Source: RGIG8244 sp045639325
GTDB taxonomy: Bacteria > Verrucomicrobiota > Lentisphaeria > Victivallales > UBA1829
NCBI GenBank assembly: GCA_045639325.1
Contig: JAZUCU010000026.1
Coordinates: 6,920 to 70,919 of the forward strand
Length of the DNA stretch: 64,000 bases
Direction of reading: 5' to 3'
The notes beneath the pieces were generated by a model, which worked only from the letters and a program-made list of their open reading frames with translations, had not been told where the DNA came from and searched no databases. Position numbers and translations under genes: made by a program. Of this stretch, positions 17,701 to 24,436 are shown piece by piece. The stretch's first letter is position 1. Every line of letters begins with the position of its first letter.

Positions 17701-17917
17701 TCAGATTCAGTTCCAGACGGAAATCAGAAATATCTTTAGCGTGGAGACAATGCCAGTTACCGGGGAAAGAGATTGCAAAATGACCGGTCTGAATCATCGC
17801 CAGATGATCAGAGTGAGGGCTCATTTTGAGCACATTGAAACCGGCGGGATAGGTATTTTCTTTATCGTGGGAAAATTGATAATCGTACAAAAGGAAACTG
17901 CAAGGATCTTTTTTCAT
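14795..17917 (-). CDS. Large uncharacterised protein, probable glycan-active enzyme
   Basis: 1040 residues from ATG 17917. A GTG at 17950 extends the frame but has a Shine-Dalgarno site too close to be used. No signal peptide. Residues 1-200 look like a beta-jelly-roll of the laminin-G/concanavalin type (SFGAYEFRVESLKLY near its end). Residues 450-900 contain repeated aromatic- and acid-rich segments and predicted barrel strands (YYLHMPYIYESDEWI, FDEIYPARWTEWLDF), as in GH42-like TIM barrels. A Rossmann-like segment (VSLLILPPLQGVP) follows near 880, typical of a trimerisation/glutaminase-like domain. I cannot name the family. Its promoter carries an operator-like palindrome. Confidence 0.7.
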   Translation of the reverse strand: MKKDPCSFLLYDYQFSHDKENTYPAGFNVLKMSPHSDHLAMIQTGHFAISFPGNWHCLHAKDISDFRLELNLKENLAKEPTFLLYFRAEKKGTKALYLEMNRGGDLDFGILDGTHYEVLQKKALKDIPFGLWTFSVIGNKVRVSANGKSLAVFTVPDQCPRKKGVIALDAAQYSFGAYEFRVESLKLYLPEVKEKKLAAIKVPMMYGPHGIPTPYKFTIERTSCCGCERWNLTLNGGPGKDKDHPEPRCMNAEIMDNPYCRALDAEGKELFRVVIVHGRAGSFSLLRATFGIPDYIFPVSRETVVNMENVAYLAFGYDYYEAEAVNSLAGGPAEVLCDRKGKRISFGKIYENDACDAVIESPRDKAIVAMIPKDIPDYEMALEYARVNHYFLEGEDVRFRGLAVPCEATDCDFVLENAYREPIKSFHKKAGKFFSLGKLAPGVYHLSAVMKRNDLVLGEVRNAFEVIPADEKMSAQQAAGYPDIYPDTFLADYSHHFHPWGTAVVDVSHYIGTGAEYAYTSDHRPLKLLKLYHRQWTSRIQPQNAKQANTEYNLKHADLLRFCNAANNGRYYLHMPYIYESDEWIREQTKEFAGKELTFDEIYPARWTEWLDFIAPRCREFLKRSHQTRAGVPACNFLTFATYGSIYKGPNYSRLLGMDLRNDKLEEIMDGFAIMEDYPFSSRYPLSRSTWQFTSVSMEGPRIRYIPQIWGLNAETLDARVVYGHPPYGISVTPPKFFFTRFMELLYGTAYFDGEKFCYWDAYGLLESSSWTSDMFTEMLRLYGLYRDLKPVTPLRTPAYVYSRAACDAHEYFYEKNERFVRGGSMVNTAEEFAGYLYEMARKDGQPHGFQTRMENLKKLSADQVSLLILPPLQGVPEAELKQIRRLHNAGVNLLCSEDAASLADLFDVEHADVLLERDGKKLLTLKKNKKASAAFFTIAPSMQKRAIDRTGGAGQKAMDAEVNKAAMDVLRLLGDYQVTATGGACLTPFLGSDGHAYAFVEENSWPEHGGAIYTDIYYKGKLIASEHLDHYESKLIRLD

Positions 17918-17995
17918 ACTATCGGCTCTTTCTCGGGGATACGCAATCACCCCCGGATTCTGGTTAAAAAATCTCCGGATAAGATTTATGGGGAT

Positions 17996-18024
17996 AATCT
18001 AATGCCGATTTTCTGCATTTTCAA
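17996..18024 (-). promoter_or_regulatory. Promoter of the 1040-residue glycan gene
   Basis: Minus-strand TTGAAA (18024-18019), 17 bases, TAGATT (18001-17996). The -35 box overlaps one arm of an inverted repeat. Confidence 0.5.
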
Positions 18025-18054
18025 GTTCGAATGTACGAAAATGCAAACATTTGC
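18014..18054. promoter_or_regulatory. Operator-like palindromes
   Basis: TGCATTTTC (18014-18022) and GAAAATGCA (18037-18045) form a perfect 9-base inverted repeat. An overlapping palindrome GCAAACATTTGC (18043-18054) resembles LacI/GalR-family operators. The position at the -35 region suggests a regulator site. Confidence 0.45.
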
Positions 18055-18070
18055 CTGATTTTTCATAAAT

Positions 18071-18108
18071 AAAAAAACTCCGTACGGAAATAAATCCCAT
18101 ACGGAGTT
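18071..18108 (-). terminator. pckG terminator
   Basis: On the minus strand AACTCCGTA pairs with TACGGAGTT around a short loop, followed by seven T, about 60 bases after the pckG stop. Confidence 0.8.
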
Positions 18109-18169
18109 GTGCTTCTGATGTCAGAAATGCATACCGGTCAGACCGGCATGCATGTGCTGTTCAAAGCAA

Positions 18170-19996
18170 TTATGCAAGTCTTTCAGCAAGAGCTTTGCGC
18201 TGAGCTTCGAGTTCAGCGGGAAGACGATCGAACTTCTGGAAGTGTTCGTTGATTGCTTCGAGTTCTTTCTTCCAACCTTCTTTATCGACTGTGAGAAGTT
18301 CTTTCATATCTTCTTCTGTCACGTCTGTGCCAGTGCGGTCGATCGCATTGAGAGTCGGGAGGTAACCGATTGCTGTTTCCTGAGCTTCGCCTTCGCCATC
18401 GCAACGTTCAAAGACCCATTTGAGGACACGGCTGTTATCGCCGTAACCGGGCCAGAGCCATTTGCCTTCAGCGGTTTTGCGGAACCAGTTAACGCAGAAG
18501 ATTTTCGGAAGGACAGCGCCTTCTTTCTTACCAATGTTCAGCCAGTGCTGGAAGTAGTCACCCATGTTGTAACCGCAGAAGGGCAGCATGGCGAAGGGGT
18601 CACGACGGACTGTACCGGCTTTGACGTCGAGAGCAGCAGCTGTGACTTCAGAACCGACAGTAGAACCGATGAACACACCATGTTCCCAGCACATGGACTG
18701 GTAAACAACGGGGAGAGTGGAGGGACGACGGCCGCCGAAGAGGAATGCGTCGATAGCAACACCTTCGGGATCTTCCCAGTTAGCAGCGATAGCCGGGCAG
18801 TTGTTTGCGCGGGCTGTGAAACGGGCATTGGGATGAGCAGCTTTAACGGGTTTGCCGTCAGCATCTTTCATATCCGGTGTCCAATCATTGCCTTTCCAGT
18901 CGATGAGGTGAGCCGGAGCTTCGCCATCCATACCTTCCCACCAGACGTCGCCGTCATCTGTGAGAGCAACGTTTGTGAAGATGGTATCTTTTTCGCAGGA
19001 ATGCATTGCGTTGGGGTTGGATTTGTAGTTGGTACCGGGAGCAACGCCGAAGAAACCAGCTTCCGGGTTGATGGCATGGAGTTTGCCGTCAGCAGCAAAC
19101 TTCATCCAGGAAATATCGTCACCGATGGTTTCGACTTTCCAGCCGGGGATGGTGGGAACGAGCATTGCGAGGTTTGTCTTACCGCAAGCAGACGGGAATG
19201 CGCCTGTGACGTATTTGACTTTGCCATCAGCTTCGCGTGTAAGCTTGAGGATGAGCATGTGTTCTGCGAGCCAGCCTTCGTCGCGAGCCTGAACGGTTGC
19301 GATACGGAGAGCAAGACATTTCTTACCGAGGAGAGCATTTCCTCCGTAACCGGAACCGTAAGACCAGATTTCGCGTGTTTCCGGGAAGTGGGAAATGTAT
19401 TTCTTGTCGATGGGAGCGCAGGGCCAGACACCGTTATCGGATTCGCCGTTTTCGAGGGGCTTACCGACAGAGTGCATGCAGGGAACGAATTCGCCGTCAG
19501 CACCGAGAACGTCGAGAACTTTTGTACCGACGCGGGTCATGATGTGCATGTTGACAACAACGTATGCAGAGTCAGTGATTTCCACACCGATTTTAGCGAT
19601 GGGGGAACCGACCGGGCCCATGGAGAACGGGATGACATACATGGTTCTGCCATGCATACAACCTTTGTACAGTTCGAGCATGGTCTTTTTCAGTTCAACA
19701 GGGTCGATCCAGTTGTTTGTGGGACCTGCTTCTTCTTTAGACTTTGCAGCAATGTAAGTACGTGCTTCAACACGTGCAACGTCAGACGGGTCACTGCGGA
19801 AAAGCAGAGAGTTCGGGCGTTTTGCAGGGTTCAGGCGGATTGCAAGGCCGGAATCGACCATTTCATTGCAAAGACGGTCATATTCGTCTTTGCTGCCATC
19901 GCACCAGTAAATTGCGTCCGGCTCGCAAATTGCGGCCCATTCGTTCACCCATGCCACGAGCTTTGCGTGGTTGGGAGCGGCGTTCAATACTTTCAT
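18170..19996 (-). CDS. pckG: Phosphoenolpyruvate carboxykinase (GTP)
   Basis: 608 residues, the full length of GTP-type PEPCK, which interconverts oxaloacetate plus GTP with PEP, CO2 and GDP. In anaerobes it often runs toward oxaloacetate. The P-loop segment FPSACGKTNLAML lies near 276-288, with other conserved parts YGGNALLGKKCLALRIA, GDDISWMKF and NCPAIA. The start at 19996 has GGAGTG upstream; an in-frame ATG at 20008 has none. A leader of roughly 100 bases separates it from its promoter. The gene stands alone between two terminators/promoters. Confidence 0.96.
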   Translation of the reverse strand: MKVLNAAPNHAKLVAWVNEWAAICEPDAIYWCDGSKDEYDRLCNEMVDSGLAIRLNPAKRPNSLLFRSDPSDVARVEARTYIAAKSKEEAGPTNNWIDPVELKKTMLELYKGCMHGRTMYVIPFSMGPVGSPIAKIGVEITDSAYVVVNMHIMTRVGTKVLDVLGADGEFVPCMHSVGKPLENGESDNGVWPCAPIDKKYISHFPETREIWSYGSGYGGNALLGKKCLALRIATVQARDEGWLAEHMLILKLTREADGKVKYVTGAFPSACGKTNLAMLVPTIPGWKVETIGDDISWMKFAADGKLHAINPEAGFFGVAPGTNYKSNPNAMHSCEKDTIFTNVALTDDGDVWWEGMDGEAPAHLIDWKGNDWTPDMKDADGKPVKAAHPNARFTARANNCPAIAANWEDPEGVAIDAFLFGGRRPSTLPVVYQSMCWEHGVFIGSTVGSEVTAAALDVKAGTVRRDPFAMLPFCGYNMGDYFQHWLNIGKKEGAVLPKIFCVNWFRKTAEGKWLWPGYGDNSRVLKWVFERCDGEGEAQETAIGYLPTLNAIDRTGTDVTEEDMKELLTVDKEGWKKELEAINEHFQKFDRLPAELEAQRKALAERLA

Positions 19997-20102
19997 TTGA
20001 CACTCCATGTTGTTGTGGTTGATTTTTTATCAAATTTGTTTTGAAAAACTTCCGACTTATTCCCGGATCTCAGAAAATTAGCCCAATCTCAGGGAATGTA
20101 AT

Positions 20103-20130
20103 AATATATCACCGCTTTTCAAAAAAGCAA
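20103..20130 (-). promoter_or_regulatory. pckG promoter
   Basis: Minus-strand TTGCTT (20130-20125), 16 bases, TATATT (20108-20103). Confidence 0.5.
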
Positions 20131-20194
20131 ACCCGCATTGCAAAAAAATCGAAACAAAAATATCTATCTGTTCTTACCTGCACAAAACATGGAT

Positions 20195-20222
20195 TTGAAA
20201 ATTCCGCGTCAGGCTGTATATT
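20195..20222 (+). promoter_or_regulatory. Promoter of the hybrid histidine kinase
   Basis: TTGAAA (20195-20200), 16 bases, TATATT (20217-20222), with AGAGG at 20229-20233 downstream. Confidence 0.6.
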
Positions 20223-20248
20223 ATATATAGAGGTTTTACAGAAAATTG

Positions 20249-22066
20249 ATGCACAATATGATTGAAAAAAAACAACGGTTATTCTCTTTACTCTTTCTGG
20301 CAATTCTGCTGGCAGTGTTCCTGCTGCCCGTATGTTTCGCCGCATTGCTCATTCTCGATATGCGCAAAGCGTCCACCGCGGCTTTCGAAGCAGAAGCCAC
20401 GGCCGCAGCAGAGCAGCTCAAAGAATTTACTCACAACGAAATCAAACAATGGCACGCAAAAAACAACCTCCAGGGCGCCCTTTACGTATGGGATGAGGAT
20501 CGATATATCCCCGTCCGCTTCGGCACCGACTACGATTCTCTTGCTCTGGCACCACGCCCGGCCTCCAACACCACGGAAACACGCAGCGATCCTTACGTAA
20601 AAAAACATATTCTCTGTTCTATCCGGCAGATGCAAAACGGCAGAATGTTCATGTTATGCCGGGAAACAAAGTTTGTTTACAGCCGTGTATACCGTGCCAT
20701 TCTTCTCCTTGCCGGGTTCACTTCCCTGACCTTATCCGGATTACTTCTGATTTTTTACCGCATTTCTGTATTCAACCGGAAAACAACGGCGCAGGCAGTA
20801 TGCCGGATCATCAAGGAAGCACCGCAAACCTTTCCGGATACCGGTGACCGGGAAACAGACATTCAAGTCCATGAACTGGCACAGGAAATTGCCGCCCTGA
20901 GCAAACACACAGAAAAAGACCGCCGGATCAATATGGAAAAAGTCGCTTCGCTTGCCGCCGGGATGGCACATGACTTCGGAAATCTTCTGACCGTCTTCCG
21001 TGGCAATCTGGAACTGGCAGAAATGATGTCGGACTCTGCTCCGGTAAAAGTCAGCTTGCAGGAATGTAAAACCGCATTGGATGCAACAGTAAAATTGAAC
21101 AATCAATTCCTGAGTTTTGCCCGCGGCGGCGCCCCGATTACATCTCCCGTTCCGCCGGAGGAATATTTCAAGCGGCATGCATCATTTATTCTCCGCGGAT
21201 CAAAAACAGCTCTTGAATTCTCCTGCAGTAAAAATCTGCCCGATACTATTATGGATTCCGCTCAGATTTACCATGTCTTGAACAATATTCTGCTTAATGC
21301 CAGTCATATTATGAATGAAAAGGGTATGATACACATTGAACTCAGCAGCGTCACACTCCAAAAGGATAATCCGCAAAAACTGACCCCCGGCCTTTATTTG
21401 CGGATCCGGATCATGGATAACGGCCCCGGCATCCCACAGGAAAACCGGGAAAAAATATTTTATCCATTCTATACCACCCGCCAGAACGGGAACGGACTCG
21501 GTCTGCCCATGTGTCTTGTCACCATGCAGCGTCATAACGGTTCCATTCAGGCAATCGCACCGCCATCCGGCAAGGGGGCCTGTTTTGAATTGCATCTCCC
21601 GGCTGTCCCCGCAGAGGAAAAAGTAAAATTGGATTTCCAACAGGCAACCGTTACGGAAATTGCAGAGATCAAATACCGGGGCGGCGGAAAAATCCTGATT
21701 CTGGACGATCAGGAAAATATCCGTCAACTGCTCACAAAAATTCTGGAAATCATGAACTGTCAATGCGAAGGTGCCGCCAATGAACAGGAATGTATTGAAA
21801 AATACCGGCAGGCGGCGGCCAATGGCACACCGTTCGATCTGGTGTTTATGGATCTGACTCTGCCCGGTGGTGCCGGCGGCGCAGAAGTATTGCAGAAGCT
21901 CAAGATCGATTTCCCGAACATCCGGGCCATCGCCGCCAGCGGATATTCGGATGACGAGGTTCTGGCGGACTATAAAAAATTCGGTTTTGCAGATAAGTTA
22001 TTGAAGCCATTCCGGCTGAAAGATGTCAATCAGCTCATGCTCGCATTGCTGCCGGACAGGCACTGA
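20249..22066 (+). CDS. Hybrid sensor histidine kinase with C-terminal receiver domain
   Basis: 605 residues. Topology: membrane helix at about 8-32, an extracytoplasmic domain of about 110 residues, a second helix at about 150-172, then cytoplasmic signalling domains. The phospho-acceptor is H241 (AGMAHDFGN). The ATPase has NNILLNAS, DNGPGIP, FYPFYTT and NGNGLGLPM boxes. A receiver follows with LILDDQ, acceptor D535 (VFMDLTLPGG), ASGYSDD and LKPF. No DNA-binding output domain is attached or nearby, so the target is unknown. Start is ATG 20249; TTG 20246 and ATG 20261 are alternatives. It precedes the Bat genes on the same strand. Confidence 0.9.
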   Translation: MHNMIEKKQRLFSLLFLAILLAVFLLPVCFAALLILDMRKASTAAFEAEATAAAEQLKEFTHNEIKQWHAKNNLQGALYVWDEDRYIPVRFGTDYDSLALAPRPASNTTETRSDPYVKKHILCSIRQMQNGRMFMLCRETKFVYSRVYRAILLLAGFTSLTLSGLLLIFYRISVFNRKTTAQAVCRIIKEAPQTFPDTGDRETDIQVHELAQEIAALSKHTEKDRRINMEKVASLAAGMAHDFGNLLTVFRGNLELAEMMSDSAPVKVSLQECKTALDATVKLNNQFLSFARGGAPITSPVPPEEYFKRHASFILRGSKTALEFSCSKNLPDTIMDSAQIYHVLNNILLNASHIMNEKGMIHIELSSVTLQKDNPQKLTPGLYLRIRIMDNGPGIPQENREKIFYPFYTTRQNGNGLGLPMCLVTMQRHNGSIQAIAPPSGKGACFELHLPAVPAEEKVKLDFQQATVTEIAEIKYRGGGKILILDDQENIRQLLTKILEIMNCQCEGAANEQECIEKYRQAAANGTPFDLVFMDLTLPGGAGGAEVLQKLKIDFPNIRAIAASGYSDDEVLADYKKFGFADKLLKPFRLKDVNQLMLALLPDRH

Positions 22067-22087
22067 ACACAATGGAGACCCGACCAC

Positions 22088-22246
22088 ATGGAATGGAACA
22101 AAATTTGCTTTTTTCTGTCTATAAGCCGTATCGTAACGATAAGAACAGGATCAATCAACGCTCAGCTGCATGGGAGAAAAAGGAATCACCGGGACGCATG
22201 TGCGTTTTTGGATCAAAAAAAACTGGAAGGGATGGTTGAACTATGA
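22088..22246 (+). CDS. Possible 52-residue leader peptide (uncertain)
   Basis: An ORF of 52 codons starts at ATG 22088, ten bases after GGAG, and its TGA overlaps the ATG of the BatB-BatC gene (ATGA), as in translational coupling. The peptide has a hydrophobic start (NKICFFLSISRIV) followed by a basic tail. It could equally be chance. The same stretch contains a 13-base palindrome, TATCGTAACGATA (22129-22141), and a weak promoter (TTGCTT, 18 bases, TATCGT), which would argue for a regulatory region instead. Confidence 0.25.
   Translation: MEWNKICFFLSISRIVTIRTGSINAQLHGRKRNHRDACAFLDQKKLEGMVEL
22129..22141. promoter_or_regulatory. 13-base palindrome upstream of the Bat genes
   Basis: TATCGT-A-ACGATA is perfectly symmetric and overlaps a possible -10 box. 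It may be an operator. Confidence 0.3.
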
Positions 22247-24414
22247 CATTTTTATCTGACGGATATCTCTGGCATTTGTGCTGGATGATCCCGCTTCTGT
22301 TTATTATCCTGCACATCGGGATTGCAAAGCGGGAAAAAATCGCAATCGCACTGTTTCACTCAAAACAACGCGCCGATCAATATACCGATTTAAGCCGAAC
22401 AAAACGGTATTTGCGGTTCGCCGCACTGGTCCTCGCCGTCATTTTCGCAATCATCGCCGCAGCCCGGATTTCCTGGGGACGGGAGATCTTGCCTGACAGC
22501 GGAACCGGCAGAGATTTGCTGATTATCTTCGATGTATCCAAAAGTATGCTTTCCGATGATGTCAAACCGACCCGAATGGAACAGGCAAAATGGCTCGTTC
22601 AGCAGATTGTCAAAAACAATCCCGCAGACCGGTTCGGCTTGATTGCATTCGCCGGAGATGCATTCCTGCAATGTCCGTTGACCATCGACAAAACCAGTTT
22701 TCTTCAGCTGACCGATGCCCTTGATACCGATACGATCCCCACTGGCGGAACCAATGTACAACTGGCATTGGAAACTGCGGTCAAAGCATTCGAAAGTGCA
22801 GAAGGCAATCATAAAGCCGTGATTCTGTTAACCGATGGGGATGAACTGACCGGGAAAGCGGAAAATGTGACAAAGCAGTTGGCGGAAGCAAAAATTCCTT
22901 TATTCGTTGCCGGGATCGGTGATCCTGCCAATCCGTCTGTTATTCACGTAACCGATTCGAACGGACAGAAGAAGATTCTGACCGATAAGCAGGGCAACGC
23001 AGTAAAAAGTCCTCTGAATGAAAAAGCACTTGCCGCCCTCGCCCGGGAAACCTCCGGAATCTACGTCCGCTCCACGGCAACCGATCCGGGACTGAAAGAA
23101 ATTCAATATGCCATCAATGGCTTGAACCGGAAAAAAGGCGGTTCCCAACTGGCATCCACACGGGCAATTGAACGTCCGGTATTGCCGTTGTGTCTTGCCC
23201 TTTTCTTCCTGCTTTTCTTCCTGACAGTGAATGATGTCAAAGGAAAAAAGACAATAAAAGGCAAAGGCGTGGTGACCCTTCTTCTGTTACTCTCCGCGTT
23301 CCAGCTCCAGGCACAAGATCAAACACTGCCAATTGCGGATAAATTGAAAAAGGCTCCGGAGAAAAAAGAAGCAGCGGAACAGACCTTCAACTGGGCAGAA
23401 GAATACTTCAACCAGGGCGTAAAATTACAGTACGACAATGAGCTTGCCAAAGCCAAAGAACATTATGAAAAAGCTATTACGTACGGTAAAAATGAAAAAA
23501 TCCGTGCTTACGCATATCAGAATTTAGGCATCATGCCCCATCAGGATGCCAGACAGAAAATGACTGCAGCCAATGAACGCTTGAAAAATCAGGATCCCAA
23601 TGCCGCAGAAAAAGAATTAAATGCCGCCATTGCCTCTCTTGATCTGGCGGAAAGCCTGTATAAAAAGAGTTTGCGGAACAGCATTATTGCTAATGTCAAA
23701 GGTGCATTCGATCATCAGCAGATCCTTCTCCGCGACCGCAAAATTGCGGAAGAATTGAAGAAACAGATCGAGGAATTGAAAAAGCGTCAACAGCAAGCAC
23801 AAAAGCAGACTCAGCAGGCAAAAGATCAGCAGCAGAAACAAAATCAGCAGCAGAAACAAAATCAGCAGCAGAATCAACAGCAACAGAATCAACAGCAGCA
23901 GAAGCAGAAACAGCAGACGGAACAACAGACTCAACAGGCTCAGCAGGCTGTCGATCAGCTGCGGGATCAGGCAGAAAAGTTGAAACAGGATCAACTGAAA
24001 AAGAATGCCGAAAAGGCCGCCGAAGAATTGAAAAAAGCCCGTCAGGAACAGCAGAAAGACAACGGCAAGAAAGCCGAAGAACATCTGCAGAAAGCATTGC
24101 AGGCTCTCGGCGCCGATCAGAAACAGCAGAATCAACCGAAAGATGGCAAAGATCAGCAGAAGCAGGATCAACAGAAGCAGGATCAGCAGAAAGACGGCAA
24201 AGATCAGCAGAAGCAGGATCAGCAGAAGCAGAATTCGCAGCCGCAACAAACTCAGCAGGCTCAGCCGCAGCAGGGCGAAGAACGTGATATCGACAAAAAT
24301 CAGGCGGAAGCGATTCTCAACGTCATGGAAAAAGAAGAAAAAGATTTGCGCGACATGCTCAAGCAATTGCAGAAACGCAATGCTCCCGCGCAGAAAACCG
24401 ATAAAGATTGGTAA
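22243..24414 (+). CDS. BatB-BatC fusion: VWA-domain membrane protein with TPR and Gln-rich tail
   Basis: 723 residues. The N-terminal part is BatA/BatB-like: two membrane helices (about 10-28 and 58-76), a von Willebrand A domain with MIDAS DVSKS (D97, S99, S101) and TGGTN, and a third helix near 306-326. A signal-peptide-like helix at about 338-357 ends in LQAQD, after which TPR-like helices (residues 375-470) follow, as in BatC. Residues 475-690 are an extremely Gln/Lys-rich, probably coiled-coil tail. Bat proteins act with MoxR ATPases in periplasmic or membrane homeostasis, but no MoxR gene is visible here. GGAAGGGATGG precedes the start. Confidence 0.85.
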   Translation: MTFLSDGYLWHLCWMIPLLFIILHIGIAKREKIAIALFHSKQRADQYTDLSRTKRYLRFAALVLAVIFAIIAAARISWGREILPDSGTGRDLLIIFDVSKSMLSDDVKPTRMEQAKWLVQQIVKNNPADRFGLIAFAGDAFLQCPLTIDKTSFLQLTDALDTDTIPTGGTNVQLALETAVKAFESAEGNHKAVILLTDGDELTGKAENVTKQLAEAKIPLFVAGIGDPANPSVIHVTDSNGQKKILTDKQGNAVKSPLNEKALAALARETSGIYVRSTATDPGLKEIQYAINGLNRKKGGSQLASTRAIERPVLPLCLALFFLLFFLTVNDVKGKKTIKGKGVVTLLLLLSAFQLQAQDQTLPIADKLKKAPEKKEAAEQTFNWAEEYFNQGVKLQYDNELAKAKEHYEKAITYGKNEKIRAYAYQNLGIMPHQDARQKMTAANERLKNQDPNAAEKELNAAIASLDLAESLYKKSLRNSIIANVKGAFDHQQILLRDRKIAEELKKQIEELKKRQQQAQKQTQQAKDQQQKQNQQQKQNQQQNQQQQNQQQQKQKQQTEQQTQQAQQAVDQLRDQAEKLKQDQLKKNAEKAAEELKKARQEQQKDNGKKAEEHLQKALQALGADQKQQNQPKDGKDQQKQDQQKQDQQKDGKDQQKQDQQKQNSQPQQTQQAQPQQGEERDIDKNQAEAILNVMEKEEKDLRDMLKQLQKRNAPAQKTDKDW
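24138..24239 (+). repeat. 51-base tandem repeat in the Gln-rich coding segment
   Basis: Two copies (24138-24188 and 24189-24239) of a unit encoding KDGKDQQKQDQQKQ-type sequence, differing at a few bases. Shorter AAACAAAATCAGCAGCAG-type repeats lie at about 23836-23880. The region is likely to vary in length. Confidence 0.7.
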
Positions 24415-24436
24415 CAAAAAAACGAGGTGACAGTAT

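Noticed and set aside
18152..20044. 630-codon plus-strand ORF opposite pckG
   Set aside because: It is the reverse shadow of a conserved enzyme gene, Cys/Phe/Val-rich and without a ribosome site.
23800..24260. Repeats that might suggest a CRISPR array
   Set aside because: Units are short, in frame and coding; there are no unique spacers of constant length and no cas genes.
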